From: Paenibacillus hemerocallicola
GTDB lineage: Bacteria; Bacillota; Bacilli; Paenibacillales; NBRC-103111
Direction of reading: 5' to 3'
NCBI RefSeq assembly: GCF_006265175.1
Contig: NZ_VDCQ01000084.1
Span: 1-37,353, forward strand
Length of the DNA stretch: 37,353 nucleotides
Part shown: positions 24,202 to 32,213 of the stretch, piece after piece
How the letters are laid out: each line of letters starts with the position of its first letter
How positions within the stretch are numbered: position 1 is the first letter of the stretch
Notes under the pieces: model-generated
The model's input: only the letters and a program-made list of their open reading frames with translations
Told to the model about the DNA's origin: nothing
Database searches by the model: none
Position numbers and translations under genes: made by a program

Positions 24202-25515
24202 ATGCGCAAGAAAGGATTGACCCTGCTGCCGTTGATGCTCACGACGGCCTTGATTTTCACGGCTTGCGGGAAAAGCGGTACGACATCGGATACGGCGGCA
24301 AACTCCCCGGAGACGGCTGCCAAAAAGGAGCCGGTCACGCTGAAGTTTTTTCTCGCTTCCAAATCCTCGATGACGACGGACGAGTTAAAAGCAATGTACG
24401 AAGCACCGATTCAAAGGAAGTATCCCCACATCTCGCTGGAATTCATCAACAATGACAAAGGGATCGATGCTTTTATGGCGACGGGTACGAAGGTCGACTT
24501 CATATTCGGGTCCTTCCAGGTTCTCAGCAACCTCAAGTCGTACGACCTGTTCGGCGACATGTCGGACCTCGTGAAGAAGCACAAATACGATACGGGCCGG
24601 TTCGAGCCGACCTATCTGGAAGCGATAACAGGCATGAGCGACGGCAAGCTGTCTGGCTTTCCGTTCTACGATCTCCGGCTTGCCTTGTATTACAACAAAG
24701 ACTTGTTCGACCGGTTCGGCGTACCGTATCCGAAGGACGGCATGACTTGGGAGCAGCTTCTCGATACGGCAAAACGATTGACACGCGAGGACGGGGGCGT
24801 GTTATACCGGGGGTTCGCCGGCGGTCCGTCCAATTTCGTGGCCGTAAATCAGTTCTCGCTTGGCCTTGTCGATCCGAAAACAAATCAGGCCGCGCTGCAG
24901 AAAGATCAATGGAAATCGTTCCTGGACGCGCTCGTCCCGCTATACCAAATGCCCGGCTATAGTCCGACCAAAAAGCTGCTCGCGGTAAACGATCAGTCGA
25001 ACTTGTTCTTTAACGAGAAAACGGCCGCCATGCTCGTCGCATTCAGCAACGGCGCTCCGCTCGCGAACAAGAGCAATCTGAATTGGGACCTGGTCAGCCT
25101 TCCGGAGATGAAAGGTCTTCCGGGAGTCGGCTCACAGCCGTATCCGGTCTATTTGACTTTATCGTCCAACAGCGAGCACCGCGACGACACATTTCTGGCG
25201 ATCACTCAGCTTGTGTCCGACGAAGTGCAGATGGAGCGCAGTGCCGATATGGCCCACCTCACTCCGTTAAAGAACGCAGAAGTAAAAGCCGCATACGGCA
25301 AAAACGTGAGCGACTGGAAAGGAAAAAACATCGCCGGAGTCGTAAACCAGAAGACGGCGTCCCCTATGCCGTACAGCCCTTATAACATTACCGGCCAGAC
25401 CGAAATGACGAATGCGATGCTCGCGGTCATCGTCGGCGAGAAGGATGCGAATACGGCTCTCCGGGAAGCCGAAGAGCAGACGAACAAGAAGATTCAAGCC
25501 GCAGCCGGGAAGTAA
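24202..25515 (+). CDS. ABC transporter extracellular solute-binding lipoprotein (family 1, carbohydrate type)
   Basis: A 437-aa lipoprotein: signal MRKKGLTLLPLMLTTALIFTAC, lipobox FTAC. The mature part has the SBP_bac_1 pattern: YYNKDLFDRFGVPYPKDGMTWEQLLDTAKRLT and a C-terminal EEQTNKKIQAA end. Proteins of this family bind sugars or oligosaccharides for a CUT1 importer, but no permease or ATPase gene is adjacent. GGGAGG before ATG supports the start. The next gene, 45 bp on, encodes an exported beta-helix protein, so both may act on one polysaccharide. Two regulators with the same binding fold are encoded just downstream. Confidence 0.9.
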   Translation: MRKKGLTLLPLMLTTALIFTACGKSGTTSDTAANSPETAAKKEPVTLKFFLASKSSMTTDELKAMYEAPIQRKYPHISLEFINNDKGIDAFMATGTKVDFIFGSFQVLSNLKSYDLFGDMSDLVKKHKYDTGRFEPTYLEAITGMSDGKLSGFPFYDLRLALYYNKDLFDRFGVPYPKDGMTWEQLLDTAKRLTREDGGVLYRGFAGGPSNFVAVNQFSLGLVDPKTNQAALQKDQWKSFLDALVPLYQMPGYSPTKKLLAVNDQSNLFFNEKTAAMLVAFSNGAPLANKSNLNWDLVSLPEMKGLPGVGSQPYPVYLTLSSNSEHRDDTFLAITQLVSDEVQMERSADMAHLTPLKNAEVKAAYGKNVSDWKGKNIAGVVNQKTASPMPYSPYNITGQTEMTNAMLAVIVGEKDANTALREAEEQTNKKIQAAAGK

Positions 25516-25560
25516 TCGTATTATTACCAATCCAATTCGAGAGAATGGCGGTGTTTTGAA

Positions 25561-27282
25561 ATGTCCAAGGAATCGATGAGCAGAAGGCAATTGTTGACGG
25601 TGTTGGGCGCGGCGGGCATAGGAGCGGTCGGGGCCACGGTCGCTGCGACGGCCACGGCCGGGATTGTGTCGGGAGCGCCTTTTCCGGGCAACTCGGTGAA
25701 CCGGAGCGTCTACGGAGGGAATGGCGGGGAGCCGTGCGAGACGCAGATTTGTTCGTTAAGCAGCGTGCTGGACCTGGTCGGCCTGGAAGGCGACCAGAAC
25801 GGCTCGATCGTCAATTTGCTCGGCTATCGCCCCGGAACCGGCCTGGGGGGCGGTTTGTTTTATTGGGACTCCGGCCGGCCGAGGTCTTCCCATAACGGAG
25901 GAACGATTATCAGCCCTACGGTTCCTCTGCTGCCGGACTTCTCGAATTTGAGCGGTTACTTGAACGGCACCGGCGATACGGCTCCGAGCGTGAGCGGATG
26001 CTGGATTCGTCCGGCGCAATCGGAAATCCCGCTGGAGCAGTTCGGCATCGATCCTACTGGGCAAACCGACTCCTACGACGTCATCATGAAAGCGGCTGCC
26101 TATGCCGCCACTCTCAACGGCAATCCGCCCGGGCAATCGTACCAGACGAATGTCGGAGCGACGCTCGTATTCCCGCGGGGAAGCATCCGGATCGATCGCG
26201 AGATCGTATTCACCGGATGGGGCATCCATCTTCGCGGCCATCGGCAAATGACGAGAATTTGCAACGGCGGCACCTTTACCGGCGAAGCTTACTTCCGCTT
26301 CTACAATCCCGCGACTTTTCTGAGCGACGTTTCGTGCCAGGATATGGCGTTCGACGGATGCGGGCTGGCCGTGAAGGGAGTCGTCTTCCAACGGTGCCGC
26401 AATCCCGCTATTGCCAGCGGCTTAAGCGGCCAATATATGGGCGCCGCCCTCGTCAAAACGCTGCAATGCGACATGTGGCTGATCGACGACGTCTTCTTCA
26501 TCCCGCTCGTACCGGGATCTTCGGCCAACGGGATCGAGATCATCGACGGCAACGAAGGCGTCCTATCCCGCGCGAAGCTGTTCGGCTGGAACGACAAGAA
26601 CGGTACGGAGAAGACGAACGGCTCGGCCGTATATATTGAAGACAACGAGGAAGTGAAGCTGTTCGCCGTGGAGATCGCCTTCTTCGGAAGATACGGCCTC
26701 GAGGCCAAGGGTACGTTCGCGTTGAAATCGTACGATTTGCAGGCGGAGAGCTGCGGCTTGGGAGGCGTTCTGCTAACTTCAAGCGCTGCCCGACGGGCGA
26801 TTTATTGCGCCTTGTCCGGCACGAATCTTGACGGAGTGGGCAATCAGAAGAAGATGTATATCGACGACGCTCTGGGCTGCAGAGTTATCGATCATACGGC
26901 GGGATCGATCGAGCTGACCGCGCTATCGGAGAAATGCGTAGTAGACATTTCTGCCGGCGGAAGAGGTGCGGCGGTTACGAATTCCGGTTCGAACAACGTG
27001 GTCCTGTCCGACTTTTTCGGCCAGTTGAAAGTAACGGGAGGCGTCCGAATCGCCGGCACGACGGGCAAAGTGACAGCGGAAGGCACCTTATCGCTGGAAG
27101 CGGCGACATCGATTGTTCCGAAGAAATACATGACGTTTCAGTCGGGGTGGTCCACGCTGGATGCCGGCGGTCTCCGCCTCGGCGCATACAGGCTTTGGGT
27201 CGACAGCTCGGGTCGGCTGCGCATGAAGAACGGCGATCCGGCAAGCGACACGGACGGCGACATCGTAGGCGCGCAGAGCTAG
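25561..27282 (+). CDS. Tat-exported right-handed beta-helix (pectate-lyase-superfamily) protein
   Basis: A 573-aa protein. The N-terminus has a twin-arginine motif (SMSRRQLLTVLG) and a hydrophobic stretch with AxA-type ends, so folded export is likely. The next 150 residues have the pattern LGYRPGTGLGGGLFYWDS...NGGTIISPT...GCWIRP...LEQFGIDPTGQTDSYDVIMKAA, which is the usual entry to pectate-lyase-3/tailspike-like beta-helices; the rest has short beta repeats. It probably binds or cleaves a polysaccharide, but no catalytic residues can be named. It is likely co-transcribed with the binding lipoprotein and ends at a bidirectional terminator some 340 bp on. Confidence 0.8.
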   Translation: MSKESMSRRQLLTVLGAAGIGAVGATVAATATAGIVSGAPFPGNSVNRSVYGGNGGEPCETQICSLSSVLDLVGLEGDQNGSIVNLLGYRPGTGLGGGLFYWDSGRPRSSHNGGTIISPTVPLLPDFSNLSGYLNGTGDTAPSVSGCWIRPAQSEIPLEQFGIDPTGQTDSYDVIMKAAAYAATLNGNPPGQSYQTNVGATLVFPRGSIRIDREIVFTGWGIHLRGHRQMTRICNGGTFTGEAYFRFYNPATFLSDVSCQDMAFDGCGLAVKGVVFQRCRNPAIASGLSGQYMGAALVKTLQCDMWLIDDVFFIPLVPGSSANGIEIIDGNEGVLSRAKLFGWNDKNGTEKTNGSAVYIEDNEEVKLFAVEIAFFGRYGLEAKGTFALKSYDLQAESCGLGGVLLTSSAARRAIYCALSGTNLDGVGNQKKMYIDDALGCRVIDHTAGSIELTALSEKCVVDISAGGRGAAVTNSGSNNVVLSDFFGQLKVTGGVRIAGTTGKVTAEGTLSLEAATSIVPKKYMTFQSGWSTLDAGGLRLGAYRLWVDSSGRLRMKNGDPASDTDGDIVGAQS

Positions 27283-27620
27283 CGAGTCTGTGCCCGGTTC
27301 CTGACTCGACAGTTGTGCGGGGCTCCTGCACGGTCTTGTTCCCTTGCGCGCTCGTTCCAGCTGTCAGCTTGCCATGCTCGGTCGTTGCGCTGCACAGCCG
27401 CTGTACCCGAACGGTCAAGGCGTGGTGCACCTCGGTGTGTCTGTACGGCCGGTCATAGCTCGTATGCTGCACCGTCGCAATCGCTCCGCTCAATTTGCGT
27501 ATCTTATTCAGAATCAAGTTGTACGGTGTCCGTTAAGCCGAACACCCGCCTCTCTATACCTCGGCAGTAACAATTGGGTTCACCATTGCCGCACCAGCCC
27601 TATCGACATAGTTCACTGCA
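27283..27620. other. Intergenic stretch without a supported gene
   Basis: About 340 bp after the beta-helix gene. Open frames exist on both strands, but none has a ribosome site, a recognisable protein pattern or a good length. I see no known repeat or riboswitch. It could be a decayed gene. Confidence 0.5.
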
Positions 27621-27690
27621 AAAAAACCGTTCCCCTTGACGGAATCCGCGCGCTACAGCTGCCGGATTCCGCTCGGGATGAACGGTTTTT
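27621..27690. terminator. Bidirectional two-stem terminator
   Basis: AAAAACCGTTC pairs with GAACGGTTTTT outside and CGGAATCCG with CGGATTCCG inside. T-runs lie on both strands, so it can end the beta-helix unit from the left and the GntR-type gene from the right. Confidence 0.85.
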
Positions 27691-27695
27691 CTTTC

Positions 27696-29096
27696 TTATT
27701 TACGATCGGATGAGGTCCGGACATGGGCGCCCAGGTTCTCGCGGATTTCCCGCAGCAGCGTCTCCCCGTCGATCACGCGGGACCAGTATTGCTTCAGCAT
27801 TTTCCAGAGGACGACGAAGCCGGTGCTGGTCAGATTCAAATCCTGATGGCCCCGCATCGTCGGCAAAATGTCGCGGAACAGATCGAAGCGGGACGGCCGG
27901 TTCAGCCCGTCCTTGACCGGCATTTCCGCGGCGGACTTCAGGGCGGGAATGCTGAGCGTCTCGCTGCGGATCAGCTGCTGCCCTTCCTCGGACGATAAAA
28001 AATCGACAAGAACGCGAGCCGCTTCTTTTTTCTCCGAGCTTTTCCGGATGCAGGCCCCGATCGAGATTGTCAATGTCCTCGGTTCGTATAAATACGGCAG
28101 CGTGGAGATGTCATAGGCGACGTCGGAGTGCTTCAGCTCGTTCAAGCTCGTATAGCTAGTCAAAATCATCGATACTTTGCCGGCCATAAACAAATGCATC
28201 ACATCATCGTTGCTCTCCGACAAAATTTTCGGGAACACATCCGGGTCGTGTATGATCCGCTCGTACAGCCGAATGCTGTCGTAAAGCGGAGTTCCGGCAA
28301 TATCGCATTGACCGTCCGCATTCCGCTCGAACCTCATTCCGCTTTGCAGCAGAAAGACCGGCCAACGGTTGTAAGACATTTCGTAGAAAACGAAGCCGTA
28401 ATGGCCGCGCCGCTCGGTCAGTCTGCGGGCATTATCCGAGCAATCCTCCCAGCTCCAGCTGCTGTCGGGCTCGGACAGGCCGGCCTCGCGGAAATGATCG
28501 GTATTGTAGCAGAGCACGACGGGCGAAAACTGGATCGGCTGCGCATACAGAAGGCCGTCCACCGTAAAGGACTCCTCCAGAAACCGGTACGTCCCAGGCG
28601 CGACGGCAAGCGGCTCGAGCGTATGCAGCAGACCGTCCTCCTCCATGTGCTGAAAGTATTGGCGGTTGATCAGAAAAACGTCCAACAAACCGTTGTCCAC
28701 ATATTCCTTGACGAAGGTGCGCGAGTTCCCCGGTATCGTGATCGTCTGGACCTGTATGGACGGATATTTGCGTTGAAAACGGTCCAACAGCTTGGACAGC
28801 GCGATATCCCGCTCCAGACTGCTGTTGATTCCCAGCGTAACCGTCGTCGCCTGCTTGGACGCTTCGGTCACCTGATTGCCGACCCGGGGTATTTTCCGGA
28901 TCAGTCCCTCCTCCACCAAAATATCCAAGCCTTGGCGGACCGACTTGTTGCTCATCCCGAACTGTCCGGCCAAATCCGACTCGGACGCCAGATAGTCTCC
29001 CGGCGCCAATTTGCCGCTTACAATATCGTGCCTCAATTGCTGAATCATCCGCTCCAAACGGACGCGAAATAATCGCTGGCTCGTCTTTCCGCTCAT
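27696..29096 (-). CDS. GntR-type HTH fused to a family 1 solute-binding domain (copy 1)
   Basis: A 466-aa protein without signal peptide or membrane segment. The winged helix covers about residues 10-80 (LAPGDYLASESDLAGQFGMSNKSVRQGLDILVEEGLIRKIPRVG). The rest is an SBP_bac_1-type binding domain (VVLCYNTDHFREAGLSEPDSSWSWEDCSDNARRLT; LFMAGKVSMILTSY; RVLVDFLSSEEGQQLI). The binding fold normally found outside the cell is therefore used inside it as a ligand sensor on a DNA-binding domain. The free lipoprotein two genes away has the same fold and the same YYNKDLF...TWEQLLDTAKRL pattern. AAGGA nine bases before ATG supports the start. The downstream end is the bidirectional terminator. It is paralogous to the next gene upstream. 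Confidence 0.9.
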   Translation of the reverse strand: MSGKTSQRLFRVRLERMIQQLRHDIVSGKLAPGDYLASESDLAGQFGMSNKSVRQGLDILVEEGLIRKIPRVGNQVTEASKQATTVTLGINSSLERDIALSKLLDRFQRKYPSIQVQTITIPGNSRTFVKEYVDNGLLDVFLINRQYFQHMEEDGLLHTLEPLAVAPGTYRFLEESFTVDGLLYAQPIQFSPVVLCYNTDHFREAGLSEPDSSWSWEDCSDNARRLTERRGHYGFVFYEMSYNRWPVFLLQSGMRFERNADGQCDIAGTPLYDSIRLYERIIHDPDVFPKILSESNDDVMHLFMAGKVSMILTSYTSLNELKHSDVAYDISTLPYLYEPRTLTISIGACIRKSSEKKEAARVLVDFLSSEEGQQLIRSETLSIPALKSAAEMPVKDGLNRPSRFDLFRDILPTMRGHQDLNLTSTGFVVLWKMLKQYWSRVIDGETLLREIRENLGAHVRTSSDRK

Positions 29097-29131
29097 CCTG
29101 CTACATCCTTCGTCGATTCAAGTTATTTATA

Positions 29132-29161
29132 AGTATACCCCGACCTTCGCGGCAAAAACAA
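29132..29161 (-). promoter_or_regulatory. Promoter of the first GntR-SBP gene, flanked by an inverted repeat
   Basis: On the minus strand TTGTTT (29161-29156), an 18-bp gap and TATACT (29137-29132). It is enclosed by TCAAGTT (29118-29124) and AACTTGA (29160-29166), a 7-bp inverted repeat 42 bp apart (about four turns), a possible autoregulatory site. Confidence 0.55.
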
Positions 29162-29256
29162 CTTGATCGACCCGCCTTTCCCGCACGGCGCAAGGCTTGG
29201 CGCTTCAGATCCGACGAACCGTCCCGCTTCGGTCCGTTCGATTGCGCAACGGACTC

Positions 29257-30675
29257 CTAATGGGGCACTCCGGATTCGGGCACGGCCTTTTCATTGACGA
29301 TATCGGTTAATTGTCCAAGCAAGGAAGGCTCGTCTATCATATCGGACCCGTACAGCTTGATCAGCTCCCGGAGCCTGTAGAACGCCCCGGGCGGCAGCCC
29401 CAAATCCCGGTATCGGCGATACCCCGGAACGATATTGCGGTACAGATGGAACCGTGCCGGCCGGTTGAGGACATCTTCATCGGACAATGGCGAATCGGCG
29501 ATCTTCTTCATGGCCGGTATGCTGAGCGTCCGTTCCCGGATCAGACGTTGGGCATGCTCGGACGATAAAAAATCGACAAGCAGCTTGGCCGCCGCTTTGT
29601 TGCGGGAATGCTTGTTCACCGCAATGCCGATCGTCGTCAGCAGCGTTCTCGGCTCTCCCCGATACGGCAATGCGGAGATGTCGTACTCCGGCCCGCCAGC
29701 GGCGAAATCGTTCAGCAAATTGTACGTGCTCATAATCATCGAAGCATGGCCCCTGCGGAACAACGCGACGAAATCCCGGCTCGATTCGGCCAAATATTCG
29801 GGGAAATAGTCCCGATTGCGGACGATCGATTTATACAGTCGGATGCCGTCCAGCAGCTTTGTGCCGTTCAGGCGGTAGCGGCCGCCCGGCTCGGCTTCGA
29901 ATCGCTCGTTGCTTTGCAGCAAAAAAACCGGCCACCTGTTGTTGGATAACGGGTAAAAGCACAATCCGTACCGTTTGCCGGGGACGGACAGCTTGACGGC
30001 ATGCCCGATCGCATCGTCCCAAGTCCAGCTGCCATCGGGTTCCGGTATGCCCGATTCGCGAAAATGGGCTTTGTTGTACGCAAGAATGACAGGCGAAAAG
30101 ACGAGCGGCTGTACGTATAACGTACCGCCGAAGGAAAACGATTCGTGGAGGAACGGATACGTCTCTTCCAGTCGATTCTGAGGCTCAAGCGGGAATTCGC
30201 CGCCCGGCCCGCTCATTTGCCAGAACAGCTCGTCGTTGATCATGAGAGCATCCACCACGCCGGCAGCGAGGTGAGCCTCGATCGCTCCCGTGAAATAATC
30301 CGAATGGAATTTGACCGTTTCGATTCGGATGTCGGGATTCCGGCTCTCGAATTCCCCGAGCAACGCGGACAGCTTCATGTCCCGCTCGAGCGAATGCATC
30401 GACCCGAGCCGCAAAGTAACGGCGCTCCGCTTCGCCGATTCGGCGGTCACCCTGCTGCCGACTCTCGGGATTTTCTCGATCAGTCCTTCCGCAATAAGCT
30501 GCTCCAAGCCTTTGCGGACGGTCTTGTTGCTTAACCGGAACTGACTGACCAATGTAAGCTCGGACGGCAGAAATTCGCCCGGTGCGTATTTGCCGCGAAT
30601 CGTAATGTCGTCCCTCAGCTGCTTCACCATATCGTCCAGCCGGAACGGCTTGTCGTTCGATCGTGTCGTGTTCAT
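29257..30675 (-). CDS. GntR-type HTH fused to a family 1 solute-binding domain (copy 2)
   Basis: A 472-aa protein of the same build as copy 1. The winged helix is at about 15-85 (YAPGEFLPSELTLVSQFRLSNKTVRKGLEQLIAEGLIEKIPRVG), then the binding domain (VILAYNKAHFRESGIPEPDGSWTWDDAIGHAVKLS; FRRGHASMIMSTY; LLVDFLSSEHAQRLI; LNRPARFHLYRNIVPGY). The two paralogues keep the order of these blocks but differ in the ligand-pocket stretches, suggesting different ligands. It is divergent from the hydroxyacid dehydrogenase gene. A perfect 17-bp palindrome lies over its likely -35 region. The ribosome site is weak (GAGG then GGA). No signal peptide is seen. Confidence 0.9.
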   Translation of the reverse strand: MNTTRSNDKPFRLDDMVKQLRDDITIRGKYAPGEFLPSELTLVSQFRLSNKTVRKGLEQLIAEGLIEKIPRVGSRVTAESAKRSAVTLRLGSMHSLERDMKLSALLGEFESRNPDIRIETVKFHSDYFTGAIEAHLAAGVVDALMINDELFWQMSGPGGEFPLEPQNRLEETYPFLHESFSFGGTLYVQPLVFSPVILAYNKAHFRESGIPEPDGSWTWDDAIGHAVKLSVPGKRYGLCFYPLSNNRWPVFLLQSNERFEAEPGGRYRLNGTKLLDGIRLYKSIVRNRDYFPEYLAESSRDFVALFRRGHASMIMSTYNLLNDFAAGGPEYDISALPYRGEPRTLLTTIGIAVNKHSRNKAAAKLLVDFLSSEHAQRLIRERTLSIPAMKKIADSPLSDEDVLNRPARFHLYRNIVPGYRRYRDLGLPPGAFYRLRELIKLYGSDMIDEPSLLGQLTDIVNEKAVPESGVPH

Positions 30676-30744
30676 ATGCGCATCCAGCCTCTATTCCTGA
30701 TTTTGTTGCCCATAAATAGATCATACCGAAAATTCGCCAAAAAG

Positions 30745-30761
30745 TACAGCAAATTGCTGTA
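30745..30761. promoter_or_regulatory. Palindromic operator candidate TACAGCAA-A-TTGCTGTA
   Basis: A perfect 8-1-8 palindrome in the divergent region between the second GntR-SBP gene and the dehydrogenase gene. It overlaps the place of the -35 box that would belong to TATGAT (30725-30720, minus strand) of the regulator gene and lies 35 bp before the dehydrogenase promoter. Control by the GntR-SBP protein is inference. Confidence 0.55.
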
Positions 30762-30795
30762 TTTTATCACCCCAATATACATCAAAAACTAATTA

Positions 30796-30824
30796 TTGAC
30801 AGAATCGACATCAGATTTTATGAT
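30796..30824 (+). promoter_or_regulatory. Promoter of the hydroxyacid dehydrogenase gene
   Basis: TTGACA (30796-30801), 17 bp and TATGAT (30819-30824), a near-consensus vegetative promoter. The leader to ATG 30964 is about 130 nt. Confidence 0.8.
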
Positions 30825-30963
30825 TTTTACATCTGCTGTGAATCAGATACGAGCATTTCACCTATCGCGATCCAAGAATTCGGCATGCGGTCAGCCGCTC
30901 GGGCAATATCGTTTTTACATCAGCATACAGCAGAGATACCATTCAAGGGAGAGGTCGACGACA

Positions 30964-31956
30964 ATGACGTTAAGAATCGCCATATTACCGCCTGACGCTT
31001 CAAGACAAAGAGTGCTTACGCCCAAGCATTTGGAGGAATTATCGCAATGGGGAGAAGTCGTATGCAATGAATACGGCGCCAATGATCCTGCATCCATCCG
31101 CAAAACGATCGAAGGCGCCCATATCGCCATATCGTCCTGGGGAACTCCGAGTCTGACAGGCGACATATTGGAAGCCGCACCGCAATTGAAGGCGGTCATA
31201 CATGCCGCGGGTACCGTCAAGCCGATCGTAACCCCGGAGCTGTGGAACAGAGGCATTCGCGTATCCAGCGCGAACGGACCGCTCGGCCAAGGCGTAGCCG
31301 AGACTGCACTGGGACTGACCATCGCCAGTCTGAAAAATATGTGGAAAGTATCCCGCGAGACGAGGCAAGGCGGCTGGGCCGACGAGAAGAAACGGGTGCG
31401 CGAGCTGTTCGACGTGACGATCGGCGTGATCGGGGCCGGCAAAGCGGGCAAGCACTACATCAAGCTGCTGCAAAACTTCGACGTTACCGTTCTGGTGGCG
31501 GATCCGTTCGTTACACCCGAGCAAGCCGAAGCGATCGGCGCGTCCAAGGCGGAGCTGGAAGACCTGCTTAGCCGTTCCGATGTCGTCTCCATCCATGCGC
31601 CGTCGCTGCCCTCTACTTACAAAATGATCAACGGCGAACGCCTTGCCTTGATGAAAGACAATGCGATCCTGATCAATACGGCCCGCGGCTCGATTATCGA
31701 CGAGCCGGCGCTCGTCGCCGAATTGGAAAAGGAGCGCATTTTCGCCTGCATCGACGTGACCGATCCCGAGCCTCCGACGGCCGATCATCCGTTTCGCAGC
31801 CTGAACAATTGCATCCTTACTTCCCACATAGCCGGCTCGGTGACGAACGGCATGTATCGGATCGGCAAGTATGCGGTGAAAGAGATCGAACGTTTGTTGA
31901 ACGACAAACGGATGGACGGAGAAGTCGAAGAGAAAGATATGGCCTTCCTGGCGTAA
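30964..31956 (+). CDS. D-isomer-specific 2-hydroxyacid dehydrogenase
   Basis: A 330-aa NAD-dependent enzyme. The nucleotide site is GVIGAGKAGKHYIKLL; the catalytic triad is Arg241 (NTARGSIID), Glu269 (DVTDPEPP) and His288 (TSHIAGS). The family reduces 2-oxoacids or oxidises D-2-hydroxyacids, for instance glyoxylate/hydroxypyruvate or phosphoglycerate; the substrate is not visible. ATG 30964 is chosen over earlier in-frame ATGs because GGGAGAGG precedes it and the domain begins there. It is divergent from a GntR-SBP regulator and may be its target. Confidence 0.9.
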   Translation: MTLRIAILPPDASRQRVLTPKHLEELSQWGEVVCNEYGANDPASIRKTIEGAHIAISSWGTPSLTGDILEAAPQLKAVIHAAGTVKPIVTPELWNRGIRVSSANGPLGQGVAETALGLTIASLKNMWKVSRETRQGGWADEKKRVRELFDVTIGVIGAGKAGKHYIKLLQNFDVTVLVADPFVTPEQAEAIGASKAELEDLLSRSDVVSIHAPSLPSTYKMINGERLALMKDNAILINTARGSIIDEPALVAELEKERIFACIDVTDPEPPTADHPFRSLNNCILTSHIAGSVTNGMYRIGKYAVKEIERLLNDKRMDGEVEEKDMAFLA

Positions 31957-32213
31957 GATCCGAATAGGACAACATGACGGGCGGGAGGGGCTTCAAATCG
32001 GGATATACCTCCGATCGTACAACCGATCCGTATGGAAAGATGCGGATCGGCATGGCGGCATCCGAGTGGCTCCCAGTATTTCCGTGAGCCCCCCTCCCCA
32101 CTCGTCAGCTTGAGCTTTCGATTCCGACGACATAGCGTTGCTCCGGGTAAGCATGCAATGCGACTTCTCGATGCTATAAGGGAGCAAGATCGGAGCGAAC
32201 CGACACGTTGACG

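Noticed and set aside
26975-27517. 180-aa minus-strand frame after the beta-helix gene
   Set aside because: Half is antisense to the beta-helix gene, and the other half has no ribosome site or family pattern.
28128-29072. 314-aa plus-strand frame
   Set aside because: Antisense to the first GntR-SBP gene; no domain or ribosome site.
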